Shown here: positions 51,991-60,285 of the stretch, in pieces
Layout of the letters: every line of letters starts with the position of its first letter
Numbering within the stretch: position 1 is the first letter of the stretch
The notes under the pieces: generated by a model
Databases searched by the model: none
What the model saw: the letters and a program-made list of their open reading frames with translations, nothing else
Told to the model about the DNA's origin: nothing
Program-made: the position numbers and the translations under genes
Assembly (NCBI GenBank): GCA_900543525.1
Contig: UQRS01000001.1
Location: 1 to 63,610 of the forward strand
Origin: an uncultured Oscillospiraceae bacterium
Lineage (GTDB): Bacteria > Bacillota > Clostridia > Oscillospirales > Acutalibacteraceae
Length of the DNA: 63,610 bases
Reading direction: 5' to 3'

Positions 51991-52089
51991 GTAAGGCGCG
52001 CGGGAGGGCAGACGGACTCTCCCGCCGCGTTTGGCACGCCAAAAAATCGGACGATCGGACAGATCGCATGATCAGAGAGGAAGAGGAGT

Positions 52090-55000
52090 ATGCATCAAAC
52101 GAACAGGCTGAAAAAGGGACTGGCGCTGCTGCTGACTGCCGCGCTGCTGCTTACCGGACTGCCGGCCGTGACCGGCGCCGCCGAGCCGGCTTCGCCCCTC
52201 CCGATTATTGATGTGGACGCATATACCGCCCGGGCAGAAATCAGCCCCTATACCCTCGGCTCAAATCATCGCCATGCTTACGGCGGCTTTGGCATGTATG
52301 ATGAGGAGATGGATGAGGTCTATCCCGAATTTCTGCAAATGACCAAGGAGGCCGGACTGGGCGTTGTCCGCTATCCCGGCGGAACCATCGCCAACCTCTT
52401 CACCTGGAAGGATACCATCGGCCCGAGGGAAGAGCGCAGGAATGTCGTGCTGGGCAACAGCTACGCCTCGGTTTTCCCTTACTACGGCCTGGATGAGCAC
52501 ATGGCCTATACGGAGGAGATCGGCGCCGAGGTCATCTATATGGTGGGGGAGGCGGCCGAAACGCCGCAGGGCGCCGCCGACCTTGTCGAATACCTGAATG
52601 CCGAAAACGACGGCTCCAACCCCGGGGGCGGGGTCGACTGGGCGGCCGTCCGGGCGAAGAACGGCCACCCCGAGCCGTATGACGTCCCGTATTTTGAAAT
52701 CGGAAACGAGATGTACATCGACAACCAGCAGTACTGGCTGGATCTGCCGTCGGTGTCCGGAAACACCGACCGCGCCAGCCGCTATATGCGGGGAGATACG
52801 GTTGCAGCCACCGATGCGCCGGCGCGCGTTTACGGAACCTGGACCGACAATACCTCTACGGGAGAGGCCGGCCAGTCCTTCTACACCCAGTACAATCCGG
52901 TGGTAGAGGGGACAGAGGCCGTCTATGTCGGCGGGGAGAAATGGACCCGGGTCGACAGCCTCGAAGCCTCCGGCGGCGCGGAGCGGGTTTATACCTTCGA
53001 CTATACGACCGGCGGGATTACCTTTGGCGATGGTGCGCACGGCCGCATTCCGGAAACGGGCGCCAAAATCACGGTGGACTATCACCATCGGCATGCCGGC
53101 TTTACCGAATACTATGACGCCATGAAGGCGATTGACCCGGATATTCAGATTTTCGCTACCCTCCCATATGCCTTCAATTTTGTGGAGGGGACAAAGTGCG
53201 ACGGCATCGTGTACCATGACTATACCGGTTATCCTGCTACGGTGGCCGACGCGGATGAGCTGCACGATCATTACATGACCATCTCGGACAATCTGGTGCA
53301 GATGATCGACAACAATGTCAGCCAGCTGCGCGAGCGCTCCAAACGGCAGGATACTGTGGCCGCCGTGACCGAGTTCGGCACCATCAACAATCCGCATATT
53401 TACTCCGAGGATCCCTCCAACGAGGGGCGGGAGGAGGCTCGGTCGCTCAGCCGTGCGCTCTCCTTCGCGGTGACCTTCATGGGCTCCTCCAGAGCGGAGT
53501 CGCTGATTCATATCCAGCAGGCCTTTACAGCCTACAGCTTTGGGGGAGGCCCGGGTCTCCCCAATGCCGACTATGTTTATAACAGCATGTACGCCCCCTA
53601 TCCCGACGACCCCACCCGTTTTATTGAGGGGGGTACTGCTCTGGCTTACAAGGTGATCGGCAATAATATCGGAGATACGGTGCGCAACACCTATGTGCAG
53701 AACAATCCGATCGTCGGGGAGGCGACCCAGTATGAGGCGCTGCGCGTCATGGCGAGTCAGACCGACGAGAATGGAGACCTCTACCTTCTGGTGGTCAACC
53801 GCGATGATGAACAGGACATCACGGCCGGCCTGAATCTGAAAGGCTACACCATCTCGGGCAATGCGCGGATTCAGACCCTCAATGCCCCGGACATTGCCTC
53901 CACCAACACGCCGGATCACCCGGATGAGATCGCGATTACAGAAGCTGAGGTGCCGCTCGGCATAGGGCAGAGCAGCTTCTCCTACACCTTCCCGGCACAT
54001 TCCCTGGTGGCGATCCGGCTGACCGGCCGCTCGGCCGCCCCCTATACCGACAGCCTCCCGCTTCAGACCTTCGACGAAGTGGAGGAGGGTGCCCTGCCCG
54101 ACGGGATGACCGCAGCCGGCACGGCCTCGGTCGCGGCGGTCGACGGCGGAGAAAACAAAGCGCTGCTTTTGGAGCGGGGGAATGCCAACACGACGGTCAC
54201 CGCCCCTCTGACGGCCGATTCGACCGGCTGCGACGGCATACTCAGGCTTTCCTTCGACCTGCGGGCCGAGCAGTCGAGCGCCGCCCGCCTGCAGATGTCG
54301 CTCATGTCGGGGGAGAAGGAGGCGCTTCTCCTCGCCTTTGAGGGCGGCTTTGTCAAAAACGACGGCAAAATCCGCGCCGTTTATACGCCCGGACAGTTCC
54401 ATCATATTGAAATTTCCGCCGACTGCAGGGCGGGGCAGTACACAGTCTATTTCGACGGGAGCTATATGGGCACGCTGGGGAAATACAGCACCGGCGCGGC
54501 CGCGACTCTGGACGCGATCCGGTTTGAAGCCATGACAAGGGCAGGCAGCTTTTATGTGGATAATTATAAGGTAGAGGCGATGTCGGCCGAGCTGGTCAGT
54601 GCCGTAACGCAGGCTGACGACCTGTTTGTTTCGACCACGGTGGGCAAAGCGCCGGTTCTGCCGGAGACGGTCACGGTTCGCTGCAACACCGGCGAAGTCC
54701 AGACCCGCGCCGTCACCTGGGACGCGGTCGAGGCGGAGGCCTATTCTGCTGTCGGGCAGTTTGCGGTCGCCGGAAGCATAGAAGGCCTCACGGTTCGGGC
54801 GCGGGCGCTGGTGATCGTCAGCAAGGCGGTGGAGAAAATCGAAATTCCCGCGCTCTCCGCACTGGCGGGCGTCGCCCCAAGGCTGCCCAAAACCCTGACC
54901 GTGCTTTATACCGACGGCAGCACCGCGGCCGAGGCGGTAACCTGGGAGCCGGTGGATAAATCGCAGTACGCCGCTGCCGGCAGCTTTACGGTAAAAGGGA

Positions 55001-56487
55001 ATCTTCCCGCCCTCGGCCGGACGGTGGAGGCGGCTGTTTCGGTTATCGCGCGTGCCAATGCCCCGCTGGTCGTGGTGGACGGCTACACCTCCCGCAGTGA
55101 GAGCGGCCCGGTCGCGGGCAGCAGTTCGCTGGATGTGTTTATCGAGAATAACCCGCCGCTTTCCGGCGGGACAGACCGCCTTCTTCAGGCGGCCGCCGCA
55201 GCCGACGCCGCGGGGAACCTTTACCTTTATCTGATCAACCGCAGCAAAGCGGAGGCCGCGACAGCCTCCGTCCTGCTGAAGGGGTATACCATTACGGGCA
55301 GGACGGCTGTCCGCATCGCGGCTTATGACGAAAGCACCGCGCTGGAGCCGTGGACGGACGACGGCGAGGACGCTTCCACAGCCGCGCTCGGCGTCGGCGG
55401 CAGCAGCTTCTCCTGCACGGTGCCGGCCGGATCGGTCGCGACCCTCAAAATCCGGGGCGAAAGGGGCGAAAATACCCCCTGGAGCGATAATTTCTGGGTG
55501 CGGCATTTCGGCGCGGCCGCAGTCGGCGCAGTGCCCTCCTATTTTTCCAAAGAGAGCGGCACCGCCAGCGTGCAGAAGGAGCCGGGCAATCCCGCTGAGC
55601 AGGTTTTCATGCTGAAGCGGGAGGGGGAGGACACCCGTGTAAAATCGACCCTGTCGGGCGCGGATTTCCCCGCCGCCTCTCCCAAAAATTACGACGGCCT
55701 TGTAAAAATCTCCTTCCGGCTGAAGGCTATGCAAACCTCCGGCTGCTTCCGGGCGGCGCTCATGGCGGGAGAGCGCCGGGCGGTGGAGCTTTGCTTCTCC
55801 GACGGGGCGATCCGCTGCGGTGACAGGGAGGTCGGCCGCTACCGTGCCGAGACCTGGTACAGCATCGAGCTTGTGCTGGATCACCGGGCGGGGAGCTGCA
55901 GCCTCTACAGCGACGGGGTCTGCCTTGTGAGTCAGGCCGCCTATGCAGACGTTTCTGCACCGCTGGATTTTGTGTATTTTTTGGCGGAGGAGAAGGACAG
56001 CACCTTCTACCTCGACGACTATCAGGTCAGGACGGCTGGCACCAATCTTGCGGCGCAGCTGACCCAGATTGAGAAGATCCGCCTGACGGTGCCGGTCGGA
56101 ATGGTGCCGGAGCTGCCGACGGCCGTTACGGCCGGCTACAATACCGGGGAGAGGCTCTCCCTCTCCGTCGTGTGGGAGGCTGTGGATCCCGCCGCCTGCG
56201 CCGCGCCCGGCAGCTTTACGCTGCTCGGCAAGGTGGCGGAAACCGACCTCCCGGCAGAGGCGGAGATCACGGTTTACGATCCGGCTGTTCTGCCGGGCGT
56301 CTTGCCGGGCGATCTGGACGACGATGGAAAGGTGACCGTCTCGGACGTGGTGCGGCTGCGGCAGCTGATTGTGAGCGGCGCGTACAGCGACCGCGAGTTT
56401 GCCGCCGGAAACCTGGACAGCTCCGACAATCTGCTGACCGTCTCTGACGTGGTTGAGCTGCGCAAACGGATTGTGCGGGGGGCTTGA
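52090..56487 (+). CDS. Secreted GH51-like glycosidase with Ig-like, LamG-like and dockerin modules
   Basis: 1465 residues, AGAGGAAGAGG ribosome site. Signal peptide (1-30). A catalytic barrel resembling alpha-L-arabinofuranosidases: RYPGGTIANLFTWKDTIGP (about 94), acid/base EIGNEMY (about 203), nucleophile TEFGT (about 427). Between the catalytic Glu residues a beta module with FGDGAHGRIP (about 315) is inserted. A C-terminal beta domain (about 555-655), a LamG-like module (about 660-840) and Big_4-type Ig modules follow; a second, catalytically empty copy of this block runs from about 1000 to 1397. It ends with a type I dockerin (GDLDDDGKVTVSDVVRLRQL and NLDSSDNLLTVSDVVELRKR). It probably trims arabinose from plant polysaccharides outside the cell. 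Confidence 0.82.
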   Translation: MHQTNRLKKGLALLLTAALLLTGLPAVTGAAEPASPLPIIDVDAYTARAEISPYTLGSNHRHAYGGFGMYDEEMDEVYPEFLQMTKEAGLGVVRYPGGTIANLFTWKDTIGPREERRNVVLGNSYASVFPYYGLDEHMAYTEEIGAEVIYMVGEAAETPQGAADLVEYLNAENDGSNPGGGVDWAAVRAKNGHPEPYDVPYFEIGNEMYIDNQQYWLDLPSVSGNTDRASRYMRGDTVAATDAPARVYGTWTDNTSTGEAGQSFYTQYNPVVEGTEAVYVGGEKWTRVDSLEASGGAERVYTFDYTTGGITFGDGAHGRIPETGAKITVDYHHRHAGFTEYYDAMKAIDPDIQIFATLPYAFNFVEGTKCDGIVYHDYTGYPATVADADELHDHYMTISDNLVQMIDNNVSQLRERSKRQDTVAAVTEFGTINNPHIYSEDPSNEGREEARSLSRALSFAVTFMGSSRAESLIHIQQAFTAYSFGGGPGLPNADYVYNSMYAPYPDDPTRFIEGGTALAYKVIGNNIGDTVRNTYVQNNPIVGEATQYEALRVMASQTDENGDLYLLVVNRDDEQDITAGLNLKGYTISGNARIQTLNAPDIASTNTPDHPDEIAITEAEVPLGIGQSSFSYTFPAHSLVAIRLTGRSAAPYTDSLPLQTFDEVEEGALPDGMTAAGTASVAAVDGGENKALLLERGNANTTVTAPLTADSTGCDGILRLSFDLRAEQSSAARLQMSLMSGEKEALLLAFEGGFVKNDGKIRAVYTPGQFHHIEISADCRAGQYTVYFDGSYMGTLGKYSTGAAATLDAIRFEAMTRAGSFYVDNYKVEAMSAELVSAVTQADDLFVSTTVGKAPVLPETVTVRCNTGEVQTRAVTWDAVEAEAYSAVGQFAVAGSIEGLTVRARALVIVSKAVEKIEIPALSALAGVAPRLPKTLTVLYTDGSTAAEAVTWEPVDKSQYAAAGSFTVKGNLPALGRTVEAAVSVIARANAPLVVVDGYTSRSESGPVAGSSSLDVFIENNPPLSGGTDRLLQAAAAADAAGNLYLYLINRSKAEAATASVLLKGYTITGRTAVRIAAYDESTALEPWTDDGEDASTAALGVGGSSFSCTVPAGSVATLKIRGERGENTPWSDNFWVRHFGAAAVGAVPSYFSKESGTASVQKEPGNPAEQVFMLKREGEDTRVKSTLSGADFPAASPKNYDGLVKISFRLKAMQTSGCFRAALMAGERRAVELCFSDGAIRCGDREVGRYRAETWYSIELVLDHRAGSCSLYSDGVCLVSQAAYADVSAPLDFVYFLAEEKDSTFYLDDYQVRTAGTNLAAQLTQIEKIRLTVPVGMVPELPTAVTAGYNTGERLSLSVVWEAVDPAACAAPGSFTLLGKVAETDLPAEAEITVYDPAVLPGVLPGDLDDDGKVTVSDVVRLRQLIVSGAYSDREFAAGNLDSSDNLLTVSDVVELRKRIVRGA

Positions 56488-56927
56488 CGCCTCCGCTTAA
56501 AAGAGGGTATGACCCGGCGCGCCGCCTTTTTCAAAATGCAGCTGCCCCTTTTTGCGTGAGCGAACCCAAGGCCTTTTGAAAAAGGCATAATACCGCCGCA
56601 CAAAGCGGCGCGCAGCTCCATGCACAAATGGGGAATCTTAAAAAAGCATAAATCAAAAAGCAAAAATCCTGCCGATTTCAAAGCGACAGGATTTTTGCTT
56701 TTTTAAAAAGAAGGGCTTTCTCTCCACCGCCCTTTGTCCCATCCGCCAATTCCGTCGATTCCGCCGGCCGTTTTCCCTTGATATATGCGCCCTGAAAGAA
56801 AAATGTCATGCTTTTTCTGCACCGTATCATAGGATGAACTGTATACTCCTCCCATGATTTTTTGGGCAAGCTCAACATGTCTTGTGGTCATAATCCTAAC
56901 ACTTTCCTCAAATCTCCCCCGAAACGG
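56488..56927. other. Intergenic region after the glycosidase
   Basis: It contains the terminator at 56657-56706. The remaining 220 bases hold only a weak minus-strand open frame of about 60 codons (beginning MTTRHVELAQKIMGG) that lacks a clear ribosome site or family and is not called. Confidence 0.4.
56657..56706 (+). terminator. Terminator after the glycosidase gene
   Basis: AAGCAAAAATCCTG (56659-56672) pairs with CAGGATTTTTGCTT (56687-56700), followed by TTTT. Confidence 0.85.
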
Positions 56928-56956
56928 TTGACCGTTCCCCGATGTTCCTGTATAAT
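56928..56956 (+). promoter_or_regulatory. Promoter of the metallophosphoesterase gene
   Basis: TTGACC (56928-56933) and TATAAT (56951-56956) with a 17-base spacer. The implied leader is about 225 bases long and contains several small stems, such as GGCGAT..ATCGCC near 57061-57084. No known riboswitch was recognised. Confidence 0.75.
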
Positions 56957-57187
56957 TACAATAAAAAGCGAGGTTCGATACAGAGTTTTTTGTAGAAAAT
57001 ATTGCACAGCTCCTCTGCCCTGTGCTTTCACGGGAAGGCACTCGCAGCATTATTTTGGATAGGCGATCCCAAGCGGAGCATCGCCGATATGCCGGATAAA
57101 ACCTGCGGCGCGTCAGCGAGGTATGGATTTCCTCCCGCGTTTTGTCCGCATACAAAATATGATTTTACTGTAAAGGAAGGATCAGCA

Positions 57188-60127
57188 ATGGTAAAGCAGC
57201 ACCGAATACTTGCATGGGTACTCTCTCTGGCGCTGGTGTTCTCGACCCTCTCCTCCGCTGTTTTGTGCAGCGCGGAGAGTCCGTCGGTCATCGTTCGCTA
57301 CGCCTTTTCGGGGAGGGAGAGTGCTCTCCCCGGCTATGCGGAGGGGCAGGTAACCATGACCTCCCGCTCGATTGCAAAGGGGTACTACATACTCTACTGG
57401 GCGAACGACTCCGGCATTCTTCCCGGGTATGAGAAGATTGCCGCCGTCCCGGTCGTTTCCGATGCCTCCACCACCTACGACATGGTGGAAAACATGGCCA
57501 TCCCGGAGGGTGCTACAAAGCTCGCCGTCTTTGCTGCGACCGGAACCGAGCCGACCTCGACCGACATTGCCGAAGCGGCGGTATACACCATCCCCGAAGA
57601 CAAGCGCTTCCAGAGCGGCAAGCAGGAGATGACCTTTGCCTCGGTATCCGACGTGCACGTCAATTACAACAGCTCGGATCCCAACTCGGATAACTATTGC
57701 GGCGCGCCGGAGAAATGGACGGCGGCGCTGAATTACTTTGCCGATCTGAAGCTGGATATGGTGGTCATTTCCGGCGACTGCACCGGCGGAGGGCACGCGT
57801 CGGAATACACGACCTACAAGGCCAGTATTGAGGCCTCCAACTACGATGCGAACAAAATTTATATGGCGCGCGGCAATCACGACTCGCAGGAGAACGCCAA
57901 TTTCATCAATTACACCGGACACAGCGACATGATCCGCCCCTTCGATGATTCCCCCTGGTTCTATGTGCTGAAGAAGGGTGAGCAGGGGGAGAAGAATAAC
58001 CTCTTCATCTTCCTGGCGCAGGAGCTGTCCTCCATCTCCAACACGCCCAATCAGGACAATTTCTCCACCCGGCAGCTCGACTGGCTGGAGGGGCTGCTGT
58101 CCACCTACTCCGGCACGAATACCAACATTTTCATCCTGGAGCACGCCTTCTACCACAACTGGGGACCGGGAGACCGGTACAACGGCGTTTATGTGCAGCC
58201 GATGCATCTCAAGGACTCTTTTTCCGGGAATATGCGGCTGCAGAGCCTCCTCATGGAGTATAAAGAGGCGGTCTTCATGACCGGGCATTCCCACATTGCT
58301 TTCAGCGAAATGGTCAACTATTCGGATGAGAACGGCACCGCCTGCCGTATGATTCACAACAGCTCCACCTCTCAGCTGCGGACCTATACCTCCTCCGGCT
58401 CGATCAGCTACCGCGCCGAGGGAAGGGTCGACAACAAAAACGGCAGCGAGGGATATGTGGTCGGCGTGTATGCCAACGACATCGTCTATAACGGCACCAA
58501 CCTGACCACGCGGGAGAAAATCCCGACCGCCTGCTACATCTTCCCCTCCTATACCGAGGACCGGTCGGCCGCCACCTCCATTGCGGTGACGCGGCAGCCG
58601 AACCAGACGAAGTATAACGCGGGAGAGTTTTTCAACGCCGCCGGAATGGAGATCACGGCAACCTATGCCGACGGCTCCACCGCCGTTGTGCAGGGCTGGG
58701 GACTGAAGAACAATCTCTCGCTTGGCGACAACGCGAAGGAGGTTGTGGTGACCTACGGTGATCTGGAGGTTTCCGTCCCCATCCATATTTCCCGCATCAC
58801 CGACGTGTTTGAGGGCAGCGGAACCAAGGCGGATCCCTTCCTGATCCAGAGCGCCTCTGACTTTGCCCACCTGACCGCTTGCTTCGCCACGATAAAGGGA
58901 AGCAGCTCCAATGACGCCACTACCTTCGGCGCCGGTATGTTCTTCCGCCAGACGGCCGATATTGATATGACCGGCTATGCCGGATACACCGGAACGCAGG
59001 CAAACGGCTCCAGTAAATACGGCTTCAGCGGCGTGTACGACGGCAACGGCTATACCATCCGGGTCGCTTTGAATGAGAGCAATCGGTCGGATGTCTCCAT
59101 CTTCCCCTACCTGAACGGTGTGGTCATGAACACCCGGTTTGCCGGCTCCATCACGGGCAAGTCGAATGTTCAGCCCATCCGTACGATCGGCAAAAACGGC
59201 CTTGTCTTAAACTGCGACAGCGAGATGCAGATTACCTCGAACGATTATTCCTGCGGCCTCTCGCTCTCCAACTACGGCACGGTGATTCAGTACAGCTCGC
59301 GCTGCGCGCTGAGCGGCCCGCACTGCTATGCATACAGCAAGCTCGATTCCGACAGCTACTCCTACAGCGACAGCTACCACTACTGCACCGACAGCGGCAG
59401 CCTGCTTGCCTCCTCCAACGGGACGCAGAGCGACGACGTGTCTGTGATTGCGGATGATTTCAACAATCACAAAAAGGCTTCGATCACCGCGGCTGTGGAG
59501 CGTCTGCAAAAGTATGACAGCAGCTATACGGATGAGGCCATCTGCCTCTGGAACAGCGAGGACGGAAAGCTGACCGCCATCCATATTCCCTATGCGCCGG
59601 TTGACCGCACGCCGCCCACCATCACCATCCAGCCGAGCTTTGACGCCTCCAAGGTGCTGCAGAGCGACGACGCGACGGTGACCATCACGGCGGAGGACGA
59701 GGGCGGCATCGACAGCGTAACCTATCAGATCGGGGAGGCCGACGCGGTCACGGTGACCGCAGAAGAGCTTCCGATTGTGCTGAACAATCTGCCGGACGGG
59801 GAGTATTCCATCCGGGTGACCGCCATCGACAAGGTCGGCAACCGGGCGGAGGAGTCCCTCTCCATCCGCAAGGAGAGCAAGGCGGAGGTTCTGCTGGGTG
59901 ACGTTAACGCCGACGGCCTCCTGACCGTGGCCGACGTCGTCGCACTCCGCCAGCTGATCCTGAACGGTTCGGGCAGCGAGTATGAGCTTGCAGTGGGCAA
60001 CGTGGATCAGGAGGGCTTGATCACCGTCTCTGACGTGGTGCTGCTGCGGAGCAACATCATTTCCGGAAAGCGGCCGACCATCACCATCCCGGCCGATCTG
60101 ATCCCCGTCCATGCGGACGTCGCCTGA
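57188..60127 (+). CDS. Secreted metallophosphoesterase with Ig-like and dockerin modules
   Basis: 979 residues from ATG 57188 (AAAGGAAGG site). Signal peptide to about residue 30. A calcineurin-like phosphoesterase domain (about 145-430) with all metal motifs: SVSDVHVN, ISGDCTGGG, ARGNHDS and MTGHSHI. Then a Big_3-type Ig-like domain (about 460-540, AGMEITATYADGSTAVVQGW), a beta-rich region with GLUG-like YGFSGVYDGNGYTI, an Ig-like domain and a type I dockerin (about 900-960; GDVNADGLLTVADVVALRQL, GNVDQEGLITVSDVVLLRSN) with a short extra tail. It removes phosphate from an unknown extracellular substrate. It forms a second dockerin protein beside the glycosidase. Confidence 0.85.
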   Translation: MVKQHRILAWVLSLALVFSTLSSAVLCSAESPSVIVRYAFSGRESALPGYAEGQVTMTSRSIAKGYYILYWANDSGILPGYEKIAAVPVVSDASTTYDMVENMAIPEGATKLAVFAATGTEPTSTDIAEAAVYTIPEDKRFQSGKQEMTFASVSDVHVNYNSSDPNSDNYCGAPEKWTAALNYFADLKLDMVVISGDCTGGGHASEYTTYKASIEASNYDANKIYMARGNHDSQENANFINYTGHSDMIRPFDDSPWFYVLKKGEQGEKNNLFIFLAQELSSISNTPNQDNFSTRQLDWLEGLLSTYSGTNTNIFILEHAFYHNWGPGDRYNGVYVQPMHLKDSFSGNMRLQSLLMEYKEAVFMTGHSHIAFSEMVNYSDENGTACRMIHNSSTSQLRTYTSSGSISYRAEGRVDNKNGSEGYVVGVYANDIVYNGTNLTTREKIPTACYIFPSYTEDRSAATSIAVTRQPNQTKYNAGEFFNAAGMEITATYADGSTAVVQGWGLKNNLSLGDNAKEVVVTYGDLEVSVPIHISRITDVFEGSGTKADPFLIQSASDFAHLTACFATIKGSSSNDATTFGAGMFFRQTADIDMTGYAGYTGTQANGSSKYGFSGVYDGNGYTIRVALNESNRSDVSIFPYLNGVVMNTRFAGSITGKSNVQPIRTIGKNGLVLNCDSEMQITSNDYSCGLSLSNYGTVIQYSSRCALSGPHCYAYSKLDSDSYSYSDSYHYCTDSGSLLASSNGTQSDDVSVIADDFNNHKKASITAAVERLQKYDSSYTDEAICLWNSEDGKLTAIHIPYAPVDRTPPTITIQPSFDASKVLQSDDATVTITAEDEGGIDSVTYQIGEADAVTVTAEELPIVLNNLPDGEYSIRVTAIDKVGNRAEESLSIRKESKAEVLLGDVNADGLLTVADVVALRQLILNGSGSEYELAVGNVDQEGLITVSDVVLLRSNIISGKRPTITIPADLIPVHADVA

Positions 60128-60146
60128 CATAGCAAAAAGCAATAGT

Positions 60147-60178
60147 AAAAAGGCGGCCGATTTCGGCTGCCTTTTTGG
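60147..60178. terminator. Bidirectional terminator between phosphoesterase gene and hcp
   Basis: AAAAAGGC.GCCGA (60147-60160) pairs with TCGGC.GCCTTTTT (60163-60176). It is symmetric and serves both convergent genes. Confidence 0.8.
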
Positions 60179-60285
60179 TTTTATCCCGGCCGTCGCCGCC
60201 CCTCACTTTAAGCTGACAGGCGGCACGGCTCGACTCCTGTCAGCTGATGAAAGCGCGCCTCTTCTGTTCCTCTTTGCTCCTGCGG

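Larger units (their letters stand above)
51630..52089. other. Divergent intergenic region with REP-like hairpin and promoter
   Basis: It lies between the sulfatase (minus) and the large glycosidase (plus). It holds AT-rich sequence, a plus-strand promoter (51905-51933), a long imperfect palindrome (51947-51990) and GATCGGACGATCGG-type repeats (52045-52065). Confidence 0.55.

Noticed and set aside
52261..55884. Very long open frame on the minus strand opposite the glycosidase
   Set aside because: It is a mirror of GC-rich codon use in the plus-strand gene; it has no family pattern, and the plus strand carries a signal peptide, catalytic motifs and a dockerin.
56703..57155. Minus-strand frame over the phosphoesterase promoter, with a shorter form starting MTTRHVELAQ
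   Set aside because: No clear ribosome site or recognised family, and it overlaps a consensus promoter on the other strand.
57000..57187. Cyclic-di-GMP or cobalamin riboswitch in the phosphoesterase leader
   Set aside because: The conserved core strings of these classes are not present.
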